Source: Macrotis lagotis
Taxonomy: Eukaryota; Chordata; Mammalia; Peramelemorphia; Peramelidae
Length of the DNA stretch: 64,000 nt
Direction: 5' to 3'
Assembly: GCF_037893015.1 (NCBI RefSeq)
Contig: NC_133658.1
Location: 18,472,268-18,536,267 of the forward strand
A program made the translations under genes and the position numbers. The notes below the pieces were generated by a model, which ran no database searches, was not told the origin of the DNA, and saw only the letters and a program-made list of their open reading frames with translations. Shown in pieces: positions 1-8,599 of the stretch (position 1 is its first letter; the number at the start of each line of letters is the position of its first letter).

Positions 1-1144
1 AGTAATACTACTGCAATATAAATGATTTCCTTTGACTTTCCCTCATTTCCTGCACTTAAAAGCATCATCTTGGGAAGGGATATTGTTTCACAAGACAGTC
101 AAATGGATTGATGATACATACAAATGGGTAAAAATGAGTGGTTCCCCCCCCCCCAAGTTCTTCATGATAAGAAGATGAGGAAAATAAGACCCTGGGAAGA
201 ATAACCCACTATCTGTGTGACAAGTTCAGAAAAAGATTAGAAACTAGGCTCTCTACTTCAGATGTAATGCTCTGCCCAATCAGGAGCTGTTTCCTTTCAC
301 ACAGTAACTTCAATCACTATTACCCATTCACATTATAAGAAATGTTATTTGTATCTGCCTATCAGTCAAGGATTAATTGAAATCATGACCCTTTGCTGCA
401 ATTTTACCTTATAGGAGTTAACTGAGAATTAACTTAGCTTAATGTAGAAGTAGCCTTCCCATTTGTGCTGAGAAAGAGGCTGAAGAGAGAGGGAGTGAGT
501 GAGGAAGTAATCAGGTGAGAAAGAGACTCATCTTGTAGCTTCCTTTGGGCCCCCCTTTCCAAATCGGTAAGCTTAGAGTGGTAGAAGTAGATAAGGGGTA
601 TTGCTAGCTCCTTTCAAAATTTCTCCTGGGATCTCACCTGGGAGCAGGAGAGCCATTCTTACCTGATCCCACTTCCCCCTTTAACACTCGGGAAGGAAAA
701 TCACTTAGGTCACTAAAAGGGGAATAGGATCTTTTCCTAGACTCTTGAGGCGGGTTTTGTAGGGGAGAGGGGACCAAACTTGGAATTATGGCTATCTAGG
801 GAGACAGCATGAAGTAATGTATGAGTGATGGTCTTGGGGGGTAAGGAAAAACTCGATTTACCCCCCCCCCCACACACACACACATGGGTTGGACAACCTG
901 CAGCAGTAAAGGGGAGTGGAGACATTGAAAAGTCCCCACAAGGATGAAATAAGATCCTTCTTCCCCCTCCCTCTCCATTCCCAATGATGCCTCTTATCTT
1001 GAAACCAAAACACCACCCTCTTGTCAGGGAATGACTTAATATAGGACCTTATAATGCCTCCCAGTGGCCTCCCATTAATTTGCTTTCCAGACAGATCTGA
1101 GAAGTAGAGATATTATTCTAAAAGTGAGACCATCAAACAATCAG
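1..1144. other. 3' flank of NEFM, no gene seen
   Basis: Mixed, mostly unique-looking sequence with a C10 run near 146 and a C run followed by CA repeats near 860-883. No exon or identifiable repeat could be supported. In human, NEFL lies further on in this direction. Confidence 0.5.
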
Positions 1145-1673
1145 GCATGTTTCCAATATGACCTTTATTGAGCAAGAACTGCTGGGACATTTTACATCAA
1201 TCCACAAAAGGTTGCAAACTGTGCATGTCAGAGGTTCTCCCATGAACGAATGCCCATCTTAATTGCACCAGTGAGGTAAACATAATTATTCATAAATAGC
1301 TTTCTTAAGGCTAAGAGTTCTGTTTCATTATTATCATGATCACTATTATTAGTATTAATATGATTTTTGGCTCAGTTGAATCTTTGCATAATACATCTCA
1401 AGACATCTCCCCAGAGTGATCCCCCCCTTCCAACAGTGTAGGAAATGGGAAAAGAAAAACTTCCTAGGTACATTACAGATCATGCATTGTTAATCCCCCA
1501 AAGACTGTGAAGGGAGCACACCCTGAGCTTGCATGCAGGTTCCCTTATGTTGCACAAAGTAAAATACAGTGTCTGGAGCCCTCATGGGAGAACCGATTCT
1601 GCTTTGAAGCCGTCAATCACATGCATTTTGAAGTTGTCATATGGCTTAACCTTTTGCACCTGACTTGATTCTC
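1145..1673 (-). other. NEFM: NEFM 3' UTR
   Basis: Runs from the TAG at 1674 to a predicted cleavage point about 15-20 nt past the poly(A) signal. It is about 530 nt, AT-rich and free of recognisable young repeats. The exact end is inferred. Confidence 0.75.
1164..1169 (-). terminator. NEFM: NEFM polyadenylation signal AATAAA
   Basis: A perfect minus-strand AATAAA in the context TTGCTCAATAAAGGTCATA lies about 505 nt past the stop. A T/G-rich element (TGATTGTTTGATGG) follows downstream. No better signal lies between it and the stop codon. Confidence 0.8.
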
Positions 1674-3219
1674 CTAATCACTCTGAGTGATCTCTTTGAC
1701 TATAGCATGAGAGGTGACCTTCTCTACCTTTTTTGTGGACACTAGCTTCTCCTCAAAGGTTTCTTCATGCTCCTCCACCTTTTGGGTCACGGTGACAGAT
1801 TTGGTGATGTATTTGGTAGCCCCATCCCCACCCTCACTGGTGATTTTCTCGATCTTTTTGGTCACTACAACTTTCTCTTCACCCTTGTCTCCCTCTTTCT
1901 TTTCCTCTGCTGGGCTCAAGTCAAGCCCATTGGTGACCACCCCTTTCTCCTCTTCTCTTCCACTTCCCTTTTCTTTGGTTTCCTGCTCTTCCTCCTCCTC
2001 CTCTTTGCCTTCTACCTCCCCATTGATTGCTATGTCTTCCTTTGTAGAGCCCTTTGAACCCTGATCACTTCCTTCCTCACTCCCTCCCTCCTCCTCTTCG
2101 GCCTCTTTCTCAGCACCAACCTTAGTGGATTTGGTGGCAGCGTCTACCTCCTCTACCTTTTCTTTTACTGGGGAGTCAGCTTTCTTCTTTTCAGGGACCT
2201 CTTTGGGGCTTTCTTCCTTCTTCTCTTCTTTGGGGGATTCTTTCTCTCCCTTAGCAGCTGCAGCTTCTTCCTTCTCATCTTCCTCTGCTTTAGTTTTCAC
2301 CTCTTCCACGGGAGATTTTGGCATTGGTGATTTTGGCATGGGAGACTTTGGCATGGGAGATTTGGCTGTAGGGGAGAGAGCCGCAGGGGACTTTGCCGTC
2401 GGTGACTTTGCTGGGGGTGACAGAGCCGCAGGGGACTTTGTTGTCGGTGACTTTGCCGGGGGTGACAGAGCCGCAGGGGACTTTGTTGTCGGTGACTTTG
2501 CCGGGGGTGACAGAGCCGCTGGGGACTTTGCAGTGGGGGATTTTGCCGGGGGTGACAGAGCAGCGGGGGACTTTGCCGTTGGTGACTTTGCCGGGGGCGA
2601 CAGGGCCACAGGAGACTTGGCTTTCTCGGTTTTCACAGATGTAGATTCTACGACAAGCTCCTTTATGACGACCTCTGCCTTTGTCTTCACTTCTGTTTTT
2701 TCCTCCTTAACCTCCAGTTCTTCACTCTCGGCTTCAGTTTCTCCTTCTTGTTCACCCTCATCTTTTTCACTGGAGCCTTCCTTTTCAGATCCTCCTTCCT
2801 CCGCTTGGTCTGACTTAGCACCCTCATCTTCTTCTTCCTCTTCTTCTGCTGCCTCTTCCCCTTCTTCTTTCTCCCCTGCTTCCTCAGCTTCCTCTCCAGC
2901 TGCCTCCACAGCAGGCTCTTCCTCTCCAGCTGCCTCCTCCTCTTTCTCCTTTTCCTCTTCCTCCTTCATGGCGCTGGAAGCCAATTCTGCCTCGATAGCT
3001 GCCAGGGCATCTTCCATTTCTGACTTCTCATCCTCTACCTTGGTCTCCTCTATGATCTCCTCGACAAATTTGTGCTGCACCTTCAGCTTGGGGGCCTCAA
3101 CTTTTGTTTTCTGTATTTTACTGGATATTGTGATAGAAGGCTGTCTGTGTGTGTAGAGAGGACCAGCGATACTGCCAGAAAACGTACTGAATCTGGTCTC
3201 CTCACCTTCGAGCAATTTT
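1674..3219 (-). CDS. NEFM: NEFM coding exon 3: rod end, Glu-rich tail, KSP domain and C-terminus
   Basis: The exon follows a CCCCAG acceptor (3225-3220) and begins [14 protein letters not shown], the conserved rod terminus; TAG is at 1676-1674. Residues about 455-600 form a Glu-rich acidic stretch (tail E segments). Residues 604-706 form a Lys-Ser-Pro domain with 15 KSP motifs and 6 ALSP motifs. A further ESPKE, ESPKE and DSPVKEK follow, then the conserved C-terminal block with [29 protein letters not shown] and a TQSD end. KSP serines in NF-M are known proline-directed kinase (Cdk5/ERK) targets. Outside the KSP block and parts of the acidic segment the tail closely follows mammalian NF-M. 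Confidence 0.96.
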
Positions 3220-5848
3220 CTGGGGAGACAAAGAACATGGAACTAGAACTCAAGAGCTAAATCTGCTAAGCTTCTTGTGGGCCCAATGTGATGGAAACTG
3301 GGTGAAGAGGGGGGCTGGAACAAGCAGGATCCCCCCAAACCCATCTTCTGGAAGTTCAGTATAAATAGGCCACTCCCTTCTTTACAGTGGTGGCCCCAGG
3401 GCATCTCCTTGGCAGTTCACTACATTGCAGGTGACTGCTTGGAGGGAGAGGCACCTCCCATCTGGTGCAGCCACTTGGTCCATGGTGCCCTAGTGGTCAG
3501 GCAGAGGGCCTGCTGCTTTTCCTTAAGCATCCGGCTTCTTCCAGAATATGACTCTAAGTCAAGATTCCCCTTCATTAAAACAAACAAAAAACTCTTCCAG
3601 TATCTAAGCATTTTCCTTTATAATGCCTTAGACTTTAGATGGAAGAGTGATATTTTGGCCTGGGTCAGGGATCCTTAACCCTTTCCTGTCTTAGCTCCCC
3701 ACCACCCTCCACTTAGGTATCATGAGAAAGTTTATGAGCCCCTTCTCAGGTGAATGTTTTTAAATAATTAGAAGTTGGGGAAAAAAATAACATTTTTTTC
3801 TGGCAACATTCATGGATCCCCTGAAATCTATCTATGGACCCCTTGATTATGAGCTTAGGAATTCCTAAGCTAACAGCTTACACTATTTTATGATGCAAAA
3901 AATCCTATTTCAAATAAATAATCATGTTTCATTAAAAAGATGGCATATTAGCATGTTTAGATTGCGGCTGATAAAAAGTAGAAATGATGAACAAAATTAA
4001 GGCACTTCTAGAACGGGAATCTCTGGCTCATTCCCAAGGTTTCAGCCATCTGATGATACTGGGTGAGGAACAGGGTGCAATTTGAAGAGACTGAGAAACA
4101 CTTTCAAAGCAACCCCCCCCCCCCCCCCAGCGATCCGCTTTTGTCAATCGTGATGAAGGCGCATCAACTCCCGCGCCCCGTCCTTGCCCGCTCCCGCGCC
4201 CCGTCCGTGCCCGCTCCCCGTGCCCGCTCCCGCGCCCCGTCCTTGCCCGCTCCCGCGCTCCCGCGCCCCGTCCGCGCCCTCCCCGCGCCCGCTGCCCGCG
4301 CCCCGTCCTTGCCCGCCCCCCCCCCCCCCCCCCCCGCCGCAGTGTGCCGCCTCTGGGCGGGGGGCGCTTGCAGTCGGGCTCCGCGGCGCCGGGCTCGCCC
4401 CCCCCCCCCCGGCCGCCCCCCTACCTGTAGGCGGCGATCTCGATGTCCAGGGCCATCTTGACGTTGAGGAGGTCCTGGTACTCCCGCAGGTGACGCGCCA
4501 TCTCCCACTTGGTTCCCCGGAGTTCATTCTCCAGCTGGTGGATCGTGTCCTGGAACGGGCGGCCCGGGCGCTCCGGGTCAGCGGCGGCGGCCCGGGCCGA
4601 GCCCCCTCCCGGGCCGAGCCCCCCGGCCGGCAGCCCCCCGGCAGCCCCCCGCCCCCGGCAGCCCCCGGCCCCCCCGGCAGCCCCCGGCAGCCCCCCGCCC
4701 CCCGGCAGCCCCCGGCAGCCCCCCGCCCCCGGCAGCCCCCGGCCGCCCCCCGCCCCGCCGCGCACCTGGTAGCTGCTGAGGTCGTGGCTGTGGCGCTCCT
4801 CGATGTCGCTGAGCTGGCGCTCCAGGGACTCCTTGGTGCCGCGCACCGACTCCAGCTCGATGCTCTTGGACTGCAGCTGGCGCCGGTACTCGGCGATCTC
4901 CTCCTTGGCCGAGCGGATGGCCTCCTTGTTGTGCTCGGCCGCCTCCGTGAGCTTGGCGTAGCGGCCGCGGAACCACTCCTCGGCGCGGTGCAGGTTGTGG
5001 TCCGAGTGGCACTCGAGCTGCGAGCGGATCTCGCGCAGCGCCGCCGTGAGGTCCCCGTGCGGGGGGTCGGCGCGCTCGGGCGGCGCGCGCGAGGCCTGGA
5101 TCTGCGCCAGCAGCTCGGCCACCTCCTCCTCGTGGTTGCCGCGCAGGAAGGCCGCCTCGTCCTGCAGCGCCTGCACCTTCTTGTCCAGCTCCACGCGCGC
5201 CAGCGCCGCGTCCTCCACGTCCTTGCGCAGCGCGCGCACGGCGGCCTCCGCGTCGTCCCGCAGGCGCGCCTCCTCGTCCAGGCGCTCCTTGAGGCGCTGC
5301 AGGTCGTCCTCCAGGTGCTCGGCCTCCAGCTGCACCTGCGCCTTCTCGTGGTTGGCCTGCTCCAGGCCGGCGCGCAGCTCGCGCAGCTCCTGCTCATAGG
5401 CGTCGCCCAGCTGCGCGTGCGAGGCCTGCTTGTGGCGCAGCGCCTGGATCTCGGCCTCGATCTCCCGGTTCTGCTGCTCCAGCGAGTGCACCTTGTCGAT
5501 GTAGCCGGCGAAGCGGTCGTTGAGGCCCTGCAGCTGCTCCTTCTCGTTGGCGCGGCCCAGCTTCAGGTCGGGGCCGGCGGCCGCGCCGTTGAGCAGCGAC
5601 GACGCCTGGCTGAAGTCCAGGCTGCTCTCGGCCGAGCTGAGCAGCGCCGAGCCCGGGTAGGCGGCGCGCGCCGCCGCGGGCCGCTTGTAGGCGGCCAGGG
5701 CCGAGCCGGCGGGCGAGCCGCGGGACCAGGACTGCGAGCGGAAGCCGCTGGACAGCGAGCCGCCGCCGGCGCGGCTGTAGCCGGCGCGGCTGTCGGTCAC
5801 CCGGCGGTAGGCGGCCGGCGCGCCCAGCGGCTCCAGCGCGTAGCTCAT
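1674..5848 (-). CDS. NEFM: Neurofilament medium polypeptide (NF-M), spliced from three exons
   Basis: Type IV intermediate filament protein that co-assembles with NF-L and NF-H in axons, sets axon calibre and carries a phosphorylated side arm. The CDS joins 5848-4766, 4549-4425 and 3219-1674, giving 917 codons plus stop (human NF-M has 916). Residues 1-100 are the Ser/Arg/Ala head, starting MSYALEPLG. The rod starts near residue 101 with the helix-initiation segment [20 protein letters not shown] and ends near 398-415 with [15 protein letters not shown]. Then come a Glu-rich tail, a KSP domain (residues 604-706) and a conserved C-terminus ending VKEITQSD. Introns are GT-AG; phases 0 and 2 and their positions match mammalian NEFM. 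The start codon is chosen by homology to the NF-M N-terminus and a good Kozak context (GCCGCCATGA). Odd points are extreme GC in exons 1-2 and a KSP repeat unlike the human one. Identity is very secure; exact tail length depends on correct assembly of the repeats. Confidence 0.97.
2311..2622 (-). repeat. NEFM: In-frame tandem repeat encoding the KSP domain (45-bp unit)
   Basis: Five consecutive 15-residue units of the form [15 protein letters not shown] (with TT for TA in two) are followed by a shorter KSPMP run of three. The DNA unit is 45 bp and copies differ by only a few bases. Human NF-M instead uses units like KSPVPKSPVEEKG, so the repeat here has been rebuilt while keeping Lys-Ser-Pro sites at regular spacing. 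Confidence 0.9.
3630..3870. repeat. Old interspersed repeat, family not assigned
   Basis: The stretch pairs a 'ggatccttaacc' phrase with 'tatggaccccttgat' and 'gagccccttctcaggtgaat' phrases. Similar phrasing recurs at 11340-11545 and 37540-37660, so this is probably a dispersed mammalian repeat lying in intron 2. I cannot name it reliably. Confidence 0.4.
4168..4315. repeat. GC minisatellite in NEFM intron 2
   Basis: About five or six degenerate copies of a 22-23 bp unit, roughly TCCCGCGCCCCGTCCTTGCC plus CGC on the plus strand. It is bounded on one side by a C20 run. Confidence 0.8.
4425..4549 (-). CDS. NEFM: NEFM coding exon 2: coil 2 of the rod
   Basis: This is 125 nt, 41 codons plus two bases (residues 362-402 and the start of Arg403). 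It opens [17 protein letters not shown] and ends LDIEIAAY, conserved intermediate-filament coil 2 sequence. Acceptor is TTCCAG at 4555-4550. Donor is AG|GTAG at 4424-4421, followed almost at once by G runs. The split Arg codon (AG|A) joins to exon 3. Confidence 0.96.
4550..4765 (-). other. NEFM: NEFM intron 1 (216 bp)
   Basis: The GT-AG intron lies between SSYQ and DTI codons. It is nearly all G and C. A branchpoint-like CTGAC sits at 4581-4577, about 28 nt before the acceptor, but the pyrimidine tract is weak and C-rich. Most of the intron is the minisatellite listed separately. Confidence 0.92.
4619..4760. repeat. GC minisatellite filling intron 1 of NEFM
   Basis: Tandem units of about 10-12 bp built on GGCAGCCCCC (plus strand) with C-run length variation. 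On the coding strand it reads as repeated GGGGGCTGCCGGGGG, with many G runs able to form G-quadruplexes in DNA or pre-mRNA. Confidence 0.85.
4766..5848 (-). CDS. NEFM: NEFM coding exon 1: head, coil 1A, coil 1B and first part of coil 2
   Basis: The exon supplies 361 codons and ends in SHDLSSYQ before a GTGCG donor (phase 0). The head keeps the NF-M landmarks [14 protein letters not shown] and [13 protein letters not shown]. The rod part is near-canonical, with [14 protein letters not shown] and [20 protein letters not shown] readily aligned to NF-M rather than NF-L or alpha-internexin. Third codon positions are almost all G or C. Several residues that I recall as Lys, Ile or Ser in human NF-M are Arg, Ala or Gly here, including Ala-rich runs around residues 50-67, consistent with GC-driven drift. 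Confidence 0.96.
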
Positions 5849-5905
5849 GGCGGCGGGCGCGGCGGGAGGCTGGGCCGGCTCGGCGCCGGGGCGGCCGCGC
5901 GGCCC

Positions 5906-5913
5906 CTTATATA
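5906..5913 (-). promoter_or_regulatory. NEFM: NEFM TATA box
   Basis: TATATAAG on the minus strand, 58 bp upstream of the start codon in otherwise GC-only sequence. Initiation about 30 bp downstream would be near 5880, leaving a 5' UTR of only about 30-35 nt. A TATA box plus GC boxes fits a tissue-restricted neurofilament promoter. Confidence 0.85.
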
Positions 5914-5948
5914 GGCGGCCGGCCGGCCCGCGGGGCAGGGCGGGACGG

Positions 5949-6020
5949 GGGGCGGGGCCGGCGGGGCGGAGGCGGGGCGAGGCGGGGCCGGCGGGCCGGG
6001 GGCGGGGCCGGGGCGGGGCC
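5949..6020. promoter_or_regulatory. Cluster of GC boxes (Sp/KLF sites) upstream of NEFM
   Basis: Six GGCGGGGC-type motifs lie within about 70 bp, directly behind the TATA box. GC boxes bind Sp/KLF factors, and a cluster next to a TATA box is a normal core-promoter layout. Confidence 0.7.
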
Positions 6021-6104
6021 GGCCGGCGCGGCCTCCCTCCTCCCCCCGCCCCGCTGCGCGCTCGGCCCCGCCCCCTCCCGGGCCCCGGCAGCCGCTGCCC
6101 CGAG

Positions 6105-8460
6105 ACCCCACTCTTTGTGTTCTGCCCTGCCCCCGTGGGGGGGTCCTTCCCGCCCCCCTCCCGGGCCGCGGGTCCCACCCCCAATCTTTGTTCTCCCGGC
6201 CCCTCTCCATCTTCCTATCTGTTTCTGCCCCCCCATGTTTTGGTCTCCTCCTGCCCCCCTCCGTGGGCCCTTTCAGCCCCTGCCTTGAGACCCCCATCTT
6301 TGCTCTTCTGTTCTCTTTTTCCTGCCTCTGTTAGGACCCTCCTCCCTCACCCCCCATATTCTGTTCTCCTCCGCTCCTTTTTGGTACCCCCTCATCCTCT
6401 CTCCCTCTCTTTCTTCCTTGGCCCCAGGCCCTCACCTTTGTTCTTCTCTCCTCCCCCCATTTTCCTATCTGTTCCTGCCCCTCTTGGGGGTCTACCCCAC
6501 CCTTTTTGCTCTCCTCTGCTCCTTTTCCTCACCCCTCTCATTCCCCCTCTCCCATTCTGGGCTCTGACTCTCCGTGGCTCCTTTCATCCGGTCCCTTCCT
6601 CGGTCCTGTGCCCCAATCTTTGGTCTCCCCCCCCTCTATTTTCCTATCCTTTCCTGCCCCCTCTCCTAAGCCCCTCCAATTTCTGCAATCTTCTGTTTTT
6701 ACCAACCCCCCCCCCCTTTCTGGTTTCTCACTCTCCATGGGTCCTTTCAGCCCCTGCCCCTTCCTTGTTCCCCAGCCCCCATCTTTGCTCTTCTGTCCCC
6801 TTTTTTCCCGCCCTGTTAGGGCCCTTCTCCATGAACCCCCCAATCTCTGCTCCCCTCTGCTCCTTTTTCCCACCCTTTCATTCCCTCCCCCCCTTTTCTG
6901 GGCTTCTGACAAGGGCAGCAACACACAGGAAAAGAGGGAGAGCCTGGGAGCAAGGAAGGGGCTCGGTCCCAGAGGACCAAGGCCTGGAAGCAACATGGGG
7001 GGGGGTAGAAAAGTAGTGAGGAACTGGGCAGAGGAATAAGGAAGAAGGGGCAGGGGCCAAAAGGACCAAAGACTGTCAGAGAACAGTAAAAGGAGCCTGA
7101 ATGAGAGGGGTGGTAAAAAAGAGCAGTGGCCCCCTTCATAGCCCATCCCTTCCTTGTTCCCAGGCTTTTGCTCTTTGCTCTTCTGTCCTCTCCCCATTTT
7201 CCTATCAGTTCCTGCCACTGCCCCCCTTAAGCCCCCGTTTCCTGCTCTTCTCTGCCCCCCTCATGCCCTCCTCCCCTTTCCGGGCCCTGACTCTTGCTGG
7301 GCCCTTCACTCCCTGCCCCCTTTCTCATCACTCAGCAGCTCAGAGCTCACTACTCCTCTCCCACCCACCCCTCCCACATCTTGCCAAAATTCTGAGCCTC
7401 AGCCCTCTGGGATCCCCTTAAATCCCAAGCCCCTCCTTTGTTCCCAGACTCTGTCTTTGCTCTTCTGCCCTTTCCCCCCCTTTTCCTATCTGTTCCTTCT
7501 TGATGAAGACTGGGAAAGAAGCAAAAGGATTGGGAGGGGCCAGCTGCCAGAAAGGAAGGGTGAATCCAGGGGTGAGAGGAAATAAAGTGCCCTTCCTCCC
7601 CCAGCCCCCTCCCCGTCCTCTGTCCTCTCCCAGCCTGGTTTCTCAGCGGTGTCCCTCTGAGCTTCCATCTCAAACGCCTGTCTCCGGCCTGGCCATTTCC
7701 CATTTCCCTCACCCTTTGGGTCTCTTCTCATTCCAGCTTCTCTTTAGCCTCCCCTCCCCCCGCCGCTCCTGCACCTTAGCCTTCTGCTTTCCTCTCACCT
7801 CTAATTGTGCTCCCTTCCCTCCCCCACAGACTGCCCGCCCCCAACCCTTCATCCCTGGGACGACCCCTAGCCTTTCCACTCCTGGCCTCTCTCACCTGCC
7901 TTCCCCCTGCATCTCTTCCCCCACTATCCACCCACTGCGTCTCCCTGCCCATGAGCTCCTTCCACTCGGAGCCCTCTTCTTAGACCCTCCTCCCCCGAAG
8001 GCGCCCCCCTTGGCACCGGCCTTCACTGTTTGCTTTTTCTGCATCCAGTTTGCCCCCCCCCCTTCCATATTTCCTCTCATCCCTTGATTCCTTTTACTTT
8101 GCTGACATCTTTGCCCTCGCACTTCTCGTTTCCCTCCTTCCCGGCTTCTGCCTCACCTCGCCTGCATCACCCCTTTCTTCTTGGCTTCATTCCCCCATTT
8201 CCCCCTGTATTTCCTCTGGCCTTCCTGCTTCCACTTTCACCACTTCCCCCCCCCCCCCCCAACAGTTCTAGCAGCATTGCCTGAAGTCCCTCCTCCCTTT
8301 CTCAGCCACATTTCCCGTCTCTGACCACTTTGCGCCCCCCTTCACCCTTGCTCCCCCTCTTTCTCCAGTTCTTCCCCTGGACCCCTGCCTTCTCCTTCCT
8401 CCCCCTCCTCTCGCGCTGTCTCCACCCCCACACCTCCCCCTTCCCCCCTTCTTCACCATC
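6105..8460. repeat. Polypyrimidine tract of degenerate tandem units upstream of NEFM
   Basis: About 2.3 kb in which the plus strand is overwhelmingly C and T. From 6105 to about 7500, phrases such as CTTTGCTCTTCTG, TTTCCTATCTGTTCCTGCCC and GGGCCCTTTCAGCCCCTGCC recur at uneven intervals of about 170-300 bp. Examples are the TTCCTATC phrase near 6212, 6462, 6641, 7199 and 7484. The copies are diverged, and the part from 7600 to 8460 is C/T-rich but less obviously repetitive. Open frames here are composition artefacts. Confidence 0.75.
6905..7130. repeat. Inverted copy of the polypyrimidine unit
   Basis: The strand bias flips to purine-rich for about 225 bp. Its reverse complement restores unit phrases, for example CTTCCTTGCTCCCAGGCTC beside CTTCCTTGTTCCCAGGCTT at about 7150, and TTTTCCTGTGTGTTGCTGCCC beside the TTTCCTATCTGTTCCTGCCC phrase. 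A shorter purine patch at about 7500-7590 may be another inverted piece. Confidence 0.6.
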
Positions 8461-8599
8461 CACCAGCCGGAGATGAGCTCATTGGAGTCAGGCCAAGGAG
8501 CGGAAAAAAAGCCGGAAGGCTCAGGGAGGGCTGGGTTGGGGTTTTGGGAAGTCCTGAGGAGGGCTGGGTCGGAGTTTTTGATTGCTTGTTCTAAAAGGG

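Larger units (their letters stand above)
3220..4424 (-). other. NEFM: NEFM intron 2 (1205 bp)
   Basis: The GT-AG intron has two halves. The donor-side half is extremely GC-rich, with coding-strand G runs of 6, 13, 20 and 16 (4416-4421, 4398-4410, 4316-4335, 4113-4128) and a minisatellite at 4168-4315. The acceptor-side half (3220-4110) is ordinary AT-richer DNA and includes an old repeat-like stretch near 3630-3870. Confidence 0.9.
4140..6110. promoter_or_regulatory. CpG island over NEFM promoter, exon 1 and exon 2
   Basis: Very high GC with abundant CpG runs from the start of the GC-rich intron 2 segment through the promoter, then stops abruptly at the polypyrimidine tract. Exon 3 (1674-3219) is outside it and has ordinary composition. 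Confidence 0.85.

Noticed and set aside
1..1144. NEFL 3' end in the left flank
   Set aside because: Expected in this direction from human synteny, but no neurofilament-light coding or 3' UTR sequence is recognisable.
2311..2622. Regularly spaced repeats resembling an array
   Set aside because: It is an in-frame protein-coding tandem repeat. CRISPR is not relevant to vertebrate DNA.
2125..3156. 343-codon open frame on the plus strand opposite NEFM exon 3
   Set aside because: It mirrors the Glu/Lys/Ser-Pro repeats of NF-M as Ser/Phe/Gly-Asp runs. It is a product of codon bias in the real exon and has no independent features.
4144..5914. Long open frames on both strands across NEFM exon 1 and the CpG island
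   Set aside because: Stops are rare in sequence this GC-rich. Products are Arg/Ala/Pro or Leu/Gln low-complexity shadows of the NF-M frame.
5847..8284. Several open frames of 100-390 codons in the polypyrimidine tract
   Set aside because: Pro/Ser/Leu/Phe-only compositions dictated by C/T-rich DNA, with no domain.
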